DNA of 64,000 nucleotides from Tethya wilhelma (lineage: Eukaryota; Porifera; Demospongiae; Tethyida; Tethyidae): assembly GCA_964030475.1 (NCBI GenBank), contig CAXIPT010000003.1:2347862-2411861 (forward strand), read 5' to 3'. This document shows, piece after piece, positions 34,110 through 45,359 of this stretch. The notes under the pieces were generated by a model, which did not search any database, was not told the origin of the DNA, and was given only the letters and a program-made list of their open reading frames with translations. Numbering within the stretch: position 1 is the first letter of the stretch; each line of letters begins with the position of its first letter. The translations under genes were made by a program, and so were the position numbers.

Positions 34110-34218
34110 TGAAAATGAAGTAGTCATGTGCCGAAATTCAGAGACTTGCCTGGTTTCATTGCTTTTTACCACACTGCCCATTCCTACACTTCTCATTTTT
34201 AAATTTTGACTACTTGTT
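34110..34218. mobile_element. Half MITE, family A
   Basis: Right arm only: GAAGTAGTCATGTGCCGAAATTC to GACTACTTGT. Confidence 0.75.
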
Positions 34219-34379
34219 ATAATAACAAAGCCTGTACTCTATGTATTGTACTTCAATCATGAATACAGGAAGTACATATACACAATGTATAATTCAGCTA
34301 TAGCTGTCAAGAAAGAATTCAGTCTCTAATTACAAACTATCTTTACTGTCATACATCTACACAAGCATCAGATCAGCTG

Positions 34380-34788
34380 TTACTTTCTACTCCGGGCATA
34401 AATACAGCTTCGGCGTTTACAACACGTCAAGTGTCGACGGCCTAGGTGAGGGTTGCAACAGGCTGGGTCTATTGATTGCTGTTGAATAATGTCGCCATCG
34501 CAACAAATGTGAGAACTTTGATCATATACTTGAGTGCCACAGCAGGCTGCAAAATCTCCAAATTGAATTCTTTCCTGAAGAACACCACTGCAACATATAC
34601 TTGATGCTGTGTCATATGTTCCACACGGTGACCCTGTGTAAACACAAACTACTGATCAATGTTATGAGTTCTAAAAGGTTCCATTTATTAAATTTATTAC
34701 ACGACAAACTGCAGTATGTACCTGTACTCCTTCCTTGCCCAACAAAAGTACCAAGTAGCAGCAGTATCACAAGCCACAAACTTGACAT
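34380..34788 (-). CDS. Galaxin-like secreted cysteine-rich protein
   Basis: Two exons, 34722-34788 and 34380-34633, joined in phase across an 88-nt intron (ACAG|GTACAT ... TTACACAG|GG), give 106 residues. Residues 1-18 or so form a signal peptide (MSSLWLVILLLLGTFVGQG). The mature part carries paired-cysteine repeats with the galaxin signature: CGTYDTASSICCSG, then CCGTQVYDQSSHICCDG, then DPACCNP and a last CC, ending in a basic tail. Galaxin repeats (C-C-G-x-x-x-Y...C-C-x-G) are known from coral skeletal organic matrix and from animal extracellular proteins. Here only about two and a half repeats are present, much shorter than coral galaxin. An AT-rich TATA-like box (minus strand TATAATTT) lies about 55 bp upstream of the ATG. 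Extracellular role inferred; a matrix or adhesive function is possible. Confidence 0.8.
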
Positions 34789-35309
34789 TATATTTTTGTA
34801 GATGACACTGCAAGTTATGATCAACTATGAGATATACCCCAAATTATATTACAATTTGTCAATAGTTCCAGGATTGAGGAAACAAGAAAACCACAAGAAT
34901 TATACTGACCATACGTGCTCTGCCTAGGTTGTTGGAGTGTTTCAGCATCATATGACGATTGTCCATGAATTATAATTATGTTCTCACGATAGGCAAATTG
35001 CTGATGGATTATGGGTCATTCCATGTGGAATCAACGCAAAAAAATGACGCGTGTCCTCAGATTTTATCCAAAGTTGGTTTGGTATATCATGAATCTCAGA
35101 TGTAAAACCACAACAAATTTTAGGCTCCAATGTTGTACGGCTTTTTACTTATAACAGGTTAAATTTTTGATATTAAATTTTTGCAATTTTTCACTGACTC
35201 TACGGTACAAAATATACTTACCTTCGACTAGAAGCAAGATATGAGGAAACCAACTAGATTTCCTAATAGCACTTGAAATAAGCTTCAAAATGATATGTTA
35301 CATGTATGC

Positions 35310-35745
35310 ATTTGATCCACTAAGGTCAAAGGTTATGTTAACGTTTTGATTAAGTTTCTTTTTCTTCCTCTCGGGATGCTTCAATTTTCTTAATTTTTTG
35401 TCGAAGTGTTCTTTAGTCATTTGTTAATATGTAGACAAAATTTTATCTTGGGGTGATAATGGGCTCCAGTAAAATATGGCAGTTTGCTGGAACAGGTCCT
35501 GAAAATTGGCCAAAATTATACACATTAATTTTTCGGTAACATAAACAAGACCTAAGCAAGTAAATTGCTACTTTAAACTGGAACCCATTATCGGCCCAAG
35601 ATAAAATTTTATCTACGTATTAAGGAATGACTAAACAACACTTCAACACAAAATTAAGAAAATTGATGGATCCCGACAGGAAGTAAAACAAACTCAATCA
35701 AAACATTGCCATAACCTTTGATCTTACTTGATCTTCAAATCTTAA
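35310..35745. mobile_element. Foldback element with ~165-bp arms
   Basis: Left arm 35310-35475 (AAGGTCAAAGGTTATG ... TTATCTTGGGGTGATAATGGG) and right arm about 35580-35740 (CCCATTATCGGCCCAAGATAA ... CATAACCTTTGATCTTA) are inverted copies; the loop is about 100 bp. A third partial arm (35742-35785, TTAATTTTGTGTTGAAGTG) follows. No coding. Confidence 0.75.
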
Positions 35746-35924
35746 TTTTGTGTTGAAGTGTTGTTTAGTCATTCCTTAATAATATTATGTTGATAAAATT
35801 TTATGCGAGATATAAATAGACTGTATCTTCGTACAATATGTATTACTATGGCAAAATGTAGTTACATTGCCCATGCACCTAACATCATGTGACATGAAGG
35901 ATGTAGTAATCCAGAGCCTAATCT

Positions 35925-37041
35925 TTTAGCTATGGAAACCAAATTCTTTTCCATTATGTAATACCTAAAGTATTGGACTTTTCCTATAAAATTTTGGCTA
36001 ATATTTTGCTTTATTTCTAAATGCAAGTTTGGATCTAACTTTCCAGTGAATTTTTATATAGGTAGCTCACACATAATGAGATGATATAGGGGAAAAAGTG
36101 GTTGTTGTAGCCACAACTGCTCCTGATGGCTACTTATTCAAAAAACTGGCAACTAAAATGGACTATACTCAGCTTAGACAGAGTTTATAGTCTCATATAA
36201 CAGGTCGCTGACAACATGCCCATATTACTATTGTACATTATGACAAAATTTTGTGGGCATCTGCAAAATTGGTGTAAGCTAATGGTATGGATTTGGTGAA
36301 AAGGATCAGATTAATTCAATGCTAAGCCATAGAGCTGGAGGTAGTAGTGGTAAATCTTAAGTATAAACAACCTATTATTAGAGTTCACTATGTACAACTT
36401 CCATGTAGTGTTCAATTGAATGGAACAGCTGCCACTATGCGGTGCGTGGTGTATACCTAAGACAGATCGAGATATTGTATGACAGAACAACACACTATCA
36501 CCATGCACAGCTGCAGGTTGCATGAATACATGAAGGGCTCAGAAGCAAAGTGGTCTAACCCACAAATCCCTGATTTCACCCCCCTTAGAGGGGAATACTC
36601 TTAAAATTCATTTTGAGAGCTGGAGATCATTTAGAATTTTAAAATTTTGGTCAATTTGGTAGAGGGGGGTGTATCGTTTTTATTAATTTTTTGGGCTTTT
36701 CAGACAATTTCCCACATTTCATTCGGGGATAGACCACTTTGCTTCTGAGCCCTTCACATGCAGTGGCAGCTGCTTCCATTGACGGACAATATTATAGTAA
36801 AAACATCTCTATTCACTCTAACTCCAAGTGACCACTAAAGGATGCACCAGCTGATTCAATATGGTTTCAAACACCAACCACCCTTACAGCCATCCACTTT
36901 GATCCTTTTATATTGGAACCGACGTTATCTTATCTTACTTTTGTCTAATAGTACACAAATAATTGTGGCATGTTTCAATTGAACAAAAGAAGGTTGTAGT
37001 AACCATATGCATGCACTTTGACTATAATGGGAAGTTAAGCT
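35925..37041 (-). repeat. Dispersed repeat D, copy 2
   Basis: Inverted relative of 6686-7765, interrupted by the 224-bp element at 36532-36755 and lacking the family G insertion of copy 1. Confidence 0.78.
36532..36755. mobile_element. 224-bp MITE with 4-bp target duplication
   Basis: Terminal inverted repeats of 26 bp begin GAAGGGCTCAGAAGCAAAGT and are exact. ACAT flanks both sides (36528-36531 and 36756-36759). Copy 1 of repeat D reads through a single ACAT here, so it is a true empty site. Inside lies CCCCCCTTAGAGGGG and no coding. Confidence 0.9.
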
Positions 37042-37079
37042 GTACTGGATCTCACCAGGTCTGTGGCTGAGCTATTTAC

Positions 37080-38300
37080 TATACGTATGGTAGCAAATAT
37101 ATAGTAGGAATGGGCCTACTGTCCCAATAGGACATTACATGCTTATAACTGACTCTCAGAGAAAAAAAAGCTAAGCCTTCAAACATGCTTAGAGGCCCCC
37201 CTTAGCTATAAAGAGAGTCCTGGTGGGAGCCACAACAGTGCAATTTTGTTTTTTGTTTCTTCCTTTTCTCCTTTCTTCCTTCAATCCTAATTGACAAACT
37301 TGAACGCGATCAAGTTCCAGAGAAACATGGAGCCATACAAGGTAGCTTTCCTTCACATTCTTTGATACTTGTTTCACATGATGCCTAAAGGTTAGCAATC
37401 AAAATCTAAACTTTAGATATAAATTATTGTACTATCCCTAGACCCCGCCCATTCTCCAAGGAGAAACAAGGTCTGGTCTTGAGTGAATTCCCGGTTGTGC
37501 TAAGTCAGCAGTGTTAAAAACATGACTACTGGCATTGAAGTTTTCACGTGAAAATCTTACTTTCATTTGCAGGTCTAGAAGTGTACCTGAATTACTTATA
37601 TGGTGCTAATCAAGCCAGGATAAATCAGTCTACCCCTCATAAGCTTCCAGCTGGTCCAGTATGTATACGCTCATTAATGCATTGATATCCAGTTTCACTG
37701 CTGACTCACAATGCAAGAATTTGCTCTATAGTGAGACCAGACTCTCTTTCTCCTTGGAGAAGGGGTGAGGTCTGGGAATGTGATTACCTGTGTAGTAGGT
37801 AAAGGTTCCTTATACAGTTTATAGCAAGCACTACACTGCACATTTTTACCACTTAATTGTGGCATTCGCTTTTTTCAACACAAAGGTGCATGCATATGGA
37901 AGCTATAATTAGACACTATAGTGTACTAGAACTTGGTTGAGTGGCATCAATTGGAGTAGCTTAAGCTTTGGGTAGTTTGTAAGAGTGACTGTTGAGCTGA
38001 ACCTGATGAGCCTTTTTACAGCTCTTCCTTTACACGCTACAGTTTAACAGCTTTCAACAGCTAGTCTTCAGGGAGCCTGGCCAAAACAGGCTGACTGAAA
38101 AACCAGCACCATGCAGAGCCTGTCCACATTGCTTCAGATAGCTCCAGACCACTTTGATAAAGGCTGCAAGCAAGCAGAAGTGGGAAACCAAGAGATGCTA
38201 AACTAGCAAAAAGTCCCATCTAAGACCGTCACTTGTTCACGGATGTCAGTTTTAGCCATTTAATTTTTGAATTATTTTTTGCAGACCAGGTCCTGCCTAT
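37080..38300 (-). repeat. Duplicated block J, copy 2
   Basis: Same order as 23650-24900: inverted repeat C (37080-37430), an inner MITE (about 37435-37785; AGACCCCGCCCATTCTCCAAGG and CCTTGGAGAAGGGGTGAGGTCT ends), then the TGAACCTGATGAGCC to CTAAACTAGC part. Confidence 0.68.
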
Positions 38301-38960
38301 TGGCTGAAAAAAAAATCAGCATTATTCTGCTTATTCACTATAATATATTATAGGTATTCATAATAATATTATCATATCGTAATTATATTCAGTGCAGATT
38401 ATGACTGTTTATGTCTAATAATTTTTTACCATTTCTCAACATGCCATGCGCCATGCATGATACATCATATTTATGTGTTTTAAGTATGATTCAAGTACAG
38501 ACTGTGGTGAGTGGACTTGCAACAATATTGTAACATTTAGCCATGAAATAAACAAGCCAAGTCTGATTAATAAGTAACAAATTCACTTTTGACGGATTAG
38601 AAAAAAACAAAACAGAAAAAAAAACATCTCAGCTAATAACTAAGTGGTTATTTTGCTCATAAGTGGCCAAAATCCCCCCCCCCCAACATTAATTAGTAAC
38701 TATGACAACAGCCCTCTAGCACTATGAAAACAAATCCTCTTTTTGTAAAATATGTTTTCTTTAAATTATGCCAATATTCGTCGTCATATGACATAATTTT
38801 GTACGGAGGTTCCAAATCCAAAGTTATATCTATATGCAGAGTTTGAAACCTAAACATAAAAACTGAAAGGAGATAGTCTAATCTTTAAGTTTATTAGGCC
38901 TTATTGTTTGTCCCATGCCTTAACTCCCCTGAGTGCTTGTCCTCAACCTCCACAGTAAGA
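38300..38960. other. No gene seen
   Basis: AT-rich with a C10 run at about 38677. No exons recognised. Confidence 0.5.
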
Positions 38961-38974
38961 GCTCCCCAAAGGGC

Positions 38975-39980
38975 TACTCAGTTGATCTTTGATGGAGGCT
39001 GTGTGGCTTGTAATGCTGAGAAAAATGAGCTACAAAGAGGCTGGGGATGCTCTGTTTATATCTGACAGGACTGTAAGGAGGTATGTTGAGCTCCAAACTG
39101 GGGATGTTGCTCCTGTGAAGTACACTTCTGGATATTAAATGAAGCTGAAATGGTGGATGATAATAATAAATTTTTTGGGGAAAAAGCCGAATGCCTATCT
39201 CAGTAAAGTTCAAGAAGAGTTGTACAATGCAACTAGAACACCTGTACATGTATCAACAATCTGCCGGACTGTACACTACTTAGGCTTTACCAGAAAATGG
39301 CTAGCATTGCAATGTGATGATGAGGGAGATATGGCAGATGTTTCTTTTTGATCCAACTATATGTTAGTTTGTGTGGATGAATCTGGATACAATAGGAAGA
39401 ATACCATAAGAGAGTATGGTTATAGTTTCAGAGTATGGTCACCGCCCGGCGGGAGGTGACCGGCAGGGGTGTAGCTAGGATTTTTAGAGAGGGTTTCCTG
39501 CGCGAAGCGCTGAAAAATTTTGGGGGTACCACGCCCCCTCCCGGTGTACAGGCCCCCTAATTAGCACATTTTCGCTAGCACTAGATTTGTTTTCAACTTC
39601 CAGAAAGCTTTAAAACAAGGCCATGCTAGCTCTAAGATGCATAACAGCTTAGTTTTTTCAGGAGTTCTAATCCTGCAGTAGCTTTATACAGGCTCTGATA
39701 CGCGTGTTTCACAAGCTTGAACTGAGAGCTCTGCCCCTTTTTTAAGCTGGAAGGGGGTTTCCCGGCAACGTGGAAACAACGTAGCTACGCGCTATGCTTA
39801 ACAGCATTGGAGTGATGTCATGCTTGGGAGTGGTACAAACACTCATTCTGTAGTTGTCATGGATAGCTGTTCTATACATCATATGCACGTGGATAGAATA
39901 GTAACAATGATCCATAGCTGTGGTGCACTGCTTCGTTACAACTCATTGGCTTTGACAAAGGATTCAATTGACTTGTGAAT
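38975..39980 (+). pseudogene. Tc1/IS630-type transposase relic, interrupted
   Basis: Pieces in changing frames: a helix-turn-helix part (MSYKEAGDALFISDRTVRRY), the linker (KKPNAYLSKVQEELYNATRT then HVSTICRTVHYLGF), the first catalytic region (LVCVDESGYNRKN, REYGYS) and, beyond an insertion at 39455-39795, the second (HSVVVMDSCSIHHMHVDRIV). The order fits IS630/Tc1/mariner DDE transposases. Stops and frameshifts kill it. A relative lies at 48700-49410. Confidence 0.72.
39455..39795. mobile_element. Short element inserted in the transposase relic
   Basis: Begins AGGGGTGTAGCTAGGATTT and ends AACGTAGCTACGCGC, a pattern of short inverted ends (GTAGCTA). It separates two parts of the Tc1/IS630-type reading frame, so it arrived later. 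No coding. Confidence 0.5.
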
Positions 39981-40015
39981 TTACAAACTCGATAATTATT
40001 GGATTAGGTCAGGAT

Positions 40016-40645
40016 AGCCTCGAACCTGGCTCTCTCCCGCTATTTTTTTCTGCACGCGAATTATCATCCGCGTGCAAAGGGAGGGAGAGAGCCTGGAAGG
40101 ATTTTAATCATGTACATGTCGTGGTTGGATGTGGTTAGGGCGTTGCGGTCAAAATAGCCCACGCTTGCACTTGGATCCATTTTTAACGCTTGGAGTGGAC
40201 GAGAAGCTGTCTTTTCACTTGTGAATCAACAGTTGTCTCGAAGAAACTAAAGAGATAGACTGTGCTCTGTTCATGTGCTGTTAGCATTAACTACTACCCT
40301 GGAGAAAAAGAAAGTTGACAAACTTTTGCCGTTTTGAACTGTTTTGCTACCACTATTATTCATACAAAATGGCGACTTAATGCAAGTCTGTGGAAACTAC
40401 AGACTCTCTCACTGAGTCAGGTTAGTATAAATCCAAGTAGACATAGATTTGAAGCTTCACGATGGAAAAGGACAGCTTCTCGTTGACTCTGAGTGGCAAC
40501 AAACTGGATCAAAGGGCAAGCATGGGCGACTTTGACCACAACGCCCTAACCATGTCCAACCACGATGTGCACGTGATTAAAATCTTCCAGGCTCTCTCCC
40601 TCCCTTTGAACACGGATAATAATTCGCGTGCAGAAAAAATTAGCT
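40016..40645. mobile_element. Long-TIR element related to Mutator-like family
   Basis: Left arm starts TAGCCTCGAACCTGGCTCTCTCC and continues CTGCACGCGAATTATCATCCG to GGGCGTTGCGGTCAAA; the right arm (about 40515-40645) is its complement but lacks the last ~30 bp. The terminus resembles the element at 27290. The plus frame at 40462-40647 lies mostly in the right arm and is not a supported gene. Confidence 0.7.
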
Positions 40646-41032
40646 GAATCATACAATCACTGTAACTAACATGTAACTTGACATTGTCGTGATTTTGTAG
40701 AAAGCTGAAAATTCCATCTTGCATCAGCAGCCGACCAGTCTACATCTTTTGCTCACACTTAGGACATAATACTGTATCATGATTATACTGTCTTAACCAT
40801 ACTGATAGTAACCAATAATAAATATATGCAATTGTTTGTTTCTTTGTATGCAGATATACAGATGATTATTTGCCACTGAAGAGTAAAGATTTTCTGAAAT
40901 ATTGTATTATTGCATACCACGTTCAAAATGCCAAGTAATTCCTGCAGTTTTATTTGGACACAAACAGTTTTGTGTGTGGTTGTTGTACTATAGATAGGTA
41001 ACATAAATATATGCCACAAAGGAACTCTGTGA

Positions 41033-41130
41033 CAGTCATGTGCCGAAATTGAGACATGCCTTGTGCCAATACTTTTTACCACACTGCCCATTCCTACACT
41101 ATGTATTTTTTGAAATTTTCACTACTTGTA
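41033..41130. mobile_element. Half MITE, family A
   Basis: Right arm only (GTCATGTGCCGAAATTGAG to ACTACTTGT). An ATT-type microsatellite follows at 41176-41212. Confidence 0.75.
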
Positions 41131-41364
41131 AAATAGTTAGGCCTGAGTTGGACCACAATTGCATATAAATCACAATATTATTATTATTGTTATTATTATT
41201 ATTATTAATATTGCTTTACAGTGCACATGGGATATTAGTGAGCATAGAAATTACTTGTAACTAGCTATGAAGTGAGTGATGTTGACTATTAGTATGCACA
41301 CTGAAGGACCATACCAGAACAAACTGGCAGCCTTTACAAAACATAAGACACACATACACACAAA

Positions 41365-42123
41365 CTATGAAATTGAACGATTGACCCGGGATCTAGTTCG
41401 AAGAGCTACAGGCGAGTCTTGCCTTGCAGATTTAATTGGTGTCCAAGTGGGAGGTCCTCTTCGAAAGATGGTTAGCCCTGGAATTCCATCACGTTTTTCA
41501 AATTTTACTTGTCTAGAACAGGAAACATCCAACTCAGAACCGCTGTTGCTATCATTCCCACTAGATTCAGTACTCTTTGATCTTTTCTTTCTGATCTTGA
41601 ATCTTCTCTTGACAACTGGTGTCCATCCGCTGTCCTCACTATTGGCAAGTTGGTACTTGACTCCAGGAGTGTAGTCACGCTCTTCATAGGTAATGTCCTT
41701 ACACTCAGATAAATCAGGATGAGATACTGGAGGATTGAGGACTTTGGGGTCAATCGATCCAGCAGGGCTCTGGCGAGCATCATTTGGAGTTGCAAGTTGA
41801 GGCTCAGAGTCAAGCTCAGAAGGTTTGGAAACAGTGGATTGGCTGAGATTGGCTGTTGTAGTAGACAACTTATTAGACACTTTAGCTCTGTTTCTTTTCC
41901 TCTTCTTTTGAGCATGCTTCTTGTTAGTCCGTTTGGACAGAGTCTTGGGCCAGAAGAAACTGACTGAGAATCCTTCCTTGGTTGATTTAGCAGTCCACAG
42001 TGCATCACTCAGACTCAAACAGCTTTGTTGAAGTTGTAGAGTCAGTGAGAGGGGAAAGCCAAGTGAGGCCAAGGAGGCAAAATCACCCTCTAACACTGCC
42101 ACTTTAACTGCCTTTTCAGCCAT
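41365..42123 (-). CDS. 252-residue ORF, probable mobile-element protein
   Basis: An intact single-exon frame starts MAEKAVKVAVLEGDFASLAS, has an N-terminal alpha/beta-like block of about 65 residues (LSDALWTAKSTKEGFSVSFF), then a lysine/arginine cluster (KKHAQKKRKRNRAK) that could be a nuclear signal or nucleic-acid-binding patch, a Ser/Pro-rich disordered middle, and a basic end. The ATG follows a 19-nt A tract (on its own strand) and, before that, one unit of the 355-bp repeat that is tandem at 3.7-4.85 kb. That context suggests ORF1/gag of a retroelement with tandem 5' monomers. No reverse transcriptase follows within the next kilobase, so the element is truncated or this is a host gene. 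Family not recognised with certainty. Confidence 0.55.
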   Translation of the reverse strand: MAEKAVKVAVLEGDFASLASLGFPLSLTLQLQQSCLSLSDALWTAKSTKEGFSVSFFWPKTLSKRTNKKHAQKKRKRNRAKVSNKLSTTTANLSQSTVSKPSELDSEPQLATPNDARQSPAGSIDPKVLNPPVSHPDLSECKDITYEERDYTPGVKYQLANSEDSGWTPVVKRRFKIRKKRSKSTESSGNDSNSGSELDVSCSRQVKFEKRDGIPGLTIFRRGPPTWTPIKSARQDSPVALRTRSRVNRSIS

Positions 42124-42144
42124 TTTTTTTTTTTTTTTTTTTGA

Positions 42145-42510
42145 TTCAAGAGGCTGATTTTTAAGGTGCTCACATTTTGATTCAAGAGGCTGATTTTTAA
42201 GGTGCTTTAAATCAAAGCAACTCCGTTTTTAAATTTTTTATTAAAAAACGATAATCTATATACCATTTGAAAGTCCTTCTTATGTTGATTACAATGGTGC
42301 TAACATTTTGATAGTACGACTAATAATAAACAAACAATACGTGAGAATATCTAGTTGATCAAAAAAAGGCCACAAACATTGGAGTCCAAAAGAATTTGAC
42401 AAAACTGTGGCCATATTTTTAACACACTTAGAGCTTTCAAACAATACCCAGTTTGTTATAGTTTGGACAACATAGGCCTGACTTGGATCACGATCGTATA
42501 GATTTTACTT
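42145..42510 (-). repeat. Single inverted unit of the 355-bp repeat
   Basis: Reverse complement of the 3721-4075 unit with all landmarks, plus a 34-bp local duplication of its last part (TTTTGATTCAAGAGGCTGAT twice). It lies directly upstream of the 252-residue ORF, after an A tract at 42125-42143. Confidence 0.8.
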
Positions 42511-43815
42511 ACGGTACATTTTGATTTAGTAGATTTTAAGGTTCTTGGTTGATTGGGTTTTTCAGAAATGTTTATTTTACTTGACAGACAAGAGCTAGAA
42601 ACTTTAGAACTAGAACAAATTGAGCTACAACTACCGATGCTTGAACTCTCTTGCCATGAGGACACAGAATGTGAGACACATGCTTTCACCTGGTGATTGG
42701 CTATTCACTATAAAAAAATCAAGCAAAATACAATTTAATTCTGTTATAACGGTATAAATAATTGACGGCTTTCAGGCCTGCTCATGGCACAAGTAGCTAA
42801 CAAGCCGACTAAACAGCCAGGCACCTGAGTCATGTGCAGACTAACTGTAATTGTGAAGTATACTTCTGAATCATTGGGTATAATATAGGCCCAAAAAGCA
42901 CTACGGCCATGGCCATACTGGCCGTATTGGATTGCCTCTGCTATAATATTATGAGAGAATTTCCTCCCTGAAGAATATATTGTACAGTACAGAACATAAT
43001 GTTATGACCCTCTGGTCAAACTTTGGTTGCCATAGCAACCCTGAAAGCCTTCCTAAATCATTAATGATTCATATTTTAAGGGATTTTGTTCAAAGCTTAT
43101 CATTAATGAATATTAACTTTTAATTTCTGGATTTTGTCAAAATATCACTCAAAGACTATAATAATTTTGCTTATACAAAGATACATAGTCCCAATGGTCA
43201 CAAAGCTAGTAAACAAGATTAATTCTTATTTTTGCAGGAACCCTGACCTTATATCTATGATCTAGAGTTCACTCTAGCTACACAGGATGACTTCTTGCTT
43301 GTAAATTATGCTTGTTTATATAGATGTGTAGTATATTGAAGATAGGAATGTGACAGTTTAGCCTTTTTAGGTTTTGCTGTTAGTAAGATCAGAGTAGTGC
43401 TAATGTGCTTGATGTGAATAGGTACAGGATATCCTCTGGACTGTGAAAAGAGTCACATGTTCTGATTTCATCTATGCCTAGAAAGTAGTTCTTTTAATCT
43501 GCACTAATATTATTTTTTGTATAGGCCTTGTGGTTATCAGTTTTGTATTTAAGTAGTAAGTTGTTTGTGTATCATTGAGTTAAAACGGATCAATATGGAT
43601 TAAGGAACATCAAGTTATCACAAGATAAATGTGCTAATTCTTTGTAGTCAGCCCAGTGGGTGTGTGAGCAGGTGCATTGGTAGCCCATATCAGTTCCTTG
43701 GTATTCTGTTGGACACTATAATACTAAGTAATGGAATTTTGTTTTCTTGATCTAATCAGGGTCTTAATTATAGGATAATCATGGTCTACCTATAGGTGTT
43801 CATCATTGAGACTCA
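42510..43815. other. No gene seen
   Basis: AT-rich. A frame at 42456-42689 (minus) is Ser-rich but without support. At 43010-43140 a dispersed motif GGTTGCCATAGCAACCCTG occurs that recurs near 46945. Confidence 0.45.
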
Positions 43816-43824
43816 GAGTGGTGC

Positions 43825-43998
43825 ACAAGATATAATATATCTTCGGAATCCATGTGGGGCAATAAATATACTCCACAACATGTCGTGAGGTATGAGGCTC
43901 AGAAAGGTGATCCTCAGAAGCCACGTCTTCCTGCTGGAACTCTTGCACAGGTGACCCAGATGTGCATTAAATGGCTCCTTGTTGTCTGGCCTTCTTTG
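43825..43998 (+). pseudogene. Coding-like fragment, unidentified
   Basis: A frame reading MWGNKYTPQHVVRYEAQKGD, then LPAGTLAQVTQMCIKWLL, looks like protein but has no clear start or partners and ends at a stop. Probably a piece of a transposon protein; family not identified. Confidence 0.25.
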
Positions 43999-43999
43999 T

Positions 44000-45355
44000 A
44001 TTCTTGAAAGTAGGAGAGGTGACCGCTCTCAGTGAGTCTGTGCTTAAGTAAATCTGTGCTCTAGAGATCTTGGGGTGCATTAACAATGCTTTCATTCCTC
44101 ACACAGTCATCTAGAGTATCAATCAAGAAGTCAAAAGACAGATATCCCTTTTATCAACCACTTTCTTGGGCGTATCGTAAGAACACATTTAAAACTGGGT
44201 AGCATTTTAGCAAGAAGCATAGAAAACACTAATTTTAGAACTCACGAAATAGAATTCATAACAGTGAAAATTTTGTTTATTTTGTTTTTTCAATTTCCAT
44301 TTTAGAATATTCAGAACTGGAGTTAGAGTCCTCAGAAGCGATCTCATCTCCATTATCGTTGTTTAATCTCTGAGGATATCTTCAGTAGCATCTTCAAACC
44401 TTCCCTCCCCTGGCTTCAAGGATTCGTACTTCTTGATGTCACAACTAGTTTTTGTCTATAAATTCCATTGTTATTGTTACTTCTACTGGTATTTTTGTAC
44501 TTGTGGTGATCTTCTGTGTTGGGTAAGTACAACTTTTGCTGACATGCAGTCTTGAAGCATAATATAGTGTGCATGTGAATCTTGCAATCTCCTTAGATAG
44601 ATGACCATGCAACAGACTGATAAAGCTTCTTCAAACAAGCAATAACATATTGGTTGTCATATGGTTGTGTCTTACCAGCAACGTTTCGTGTAAAATTGGA
44701 GTCTAAATGAGGTGACACTCGTGGTTCCCTCTGAGACCGCAGAGAAAGCTATAATGTATGTCCATGATCGCACTGGTATAAAGCACAATGTCATGCGCAT
44801 TACGGTCAGAGCCATGTGATCAATGACTGAACAAATATGTCTCTCATCCAGTTTGGATTGAATCACGTTCTCCAGTAGCAAGATGCACCACACTCTAGAG
44901 TCTCTGGCACTGTTGTTCCTCACTCGATTGCCCTCAATCAATGAATGAGGACTTAGTGTGGTCGGCTGTCCTGTCTGATCCTTCACCTACCTCAAAGAAA
45001 AGAAATCCACGAGGTAGCTATACTAAGTACCCACCTTAACAGATAGGGAAATATGAACTTGAGAATGGAAATGAAAGAGGCAGACGACACTTTTCAGTTA
45101 AATTTCCTAAGGTACTGTACGAAACTTTAAGAAATCGTACGGAGAAGAGTTGGACAAACAAATGAAGCAGCTTATTCCTAGCCTGTAAATGAGATCACAT
45201 GCACCAAAGACGAGAGGACATCCACCGATTCTTCTATAACTTGATGAAAAGTTCAAGTTTTTAAAAGCTATTAAAATAAGCACTCAACCTGGCCCCTCCT
45301 CTTTAGTGCCCCACCCTTTACAGTCATCGTCAGCCAATTAAGCCATCAGAAATAA
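44000..45355. other. No clear gene; possible minus-strand frame
   Basis: A minus frame at 44672-44986 (104 codons) contains EGNRVRNNSARDSRVWCILL but no recognisable domain. The rest has no supported feature. Confidence 0.35.
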
Positions 45356-45359
45356 AAGA

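Larger units (their letters stand above)
33787..35821. repeat. 36-bp perfect inverted repeats around galaxin-like gene
   Basis: 33787-33822 (starting GTCTATTTATATCTCGCATA) is the exact reverse complement of 35786-35821. The arms enclose about 1.96 kb that includes a half MITE, the galaxin-like gene and a foldback element. Such conservation of unlinked short arms suggests ends of a common repeat in opposite orientation; a gene-carrying element is possible but not shown. Confidence 0.6.

Noticed and set aside
36531..36760. CRISPR-like or regulatory hairpin
   Set aside because: A single inverted-repeat pair with a target duplication; it is a MITE.
40462..40647. 61-codon frame with a good start
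   Set aside because: It lies in the right arm of a long inverted-repeat element, and its complement arm is not coding.
44672..44986. Minus-strand 104-codon frame as a gene
   Set aside because: No domain, no splice or poly(A) support, and composition does not differ from its surroundings.
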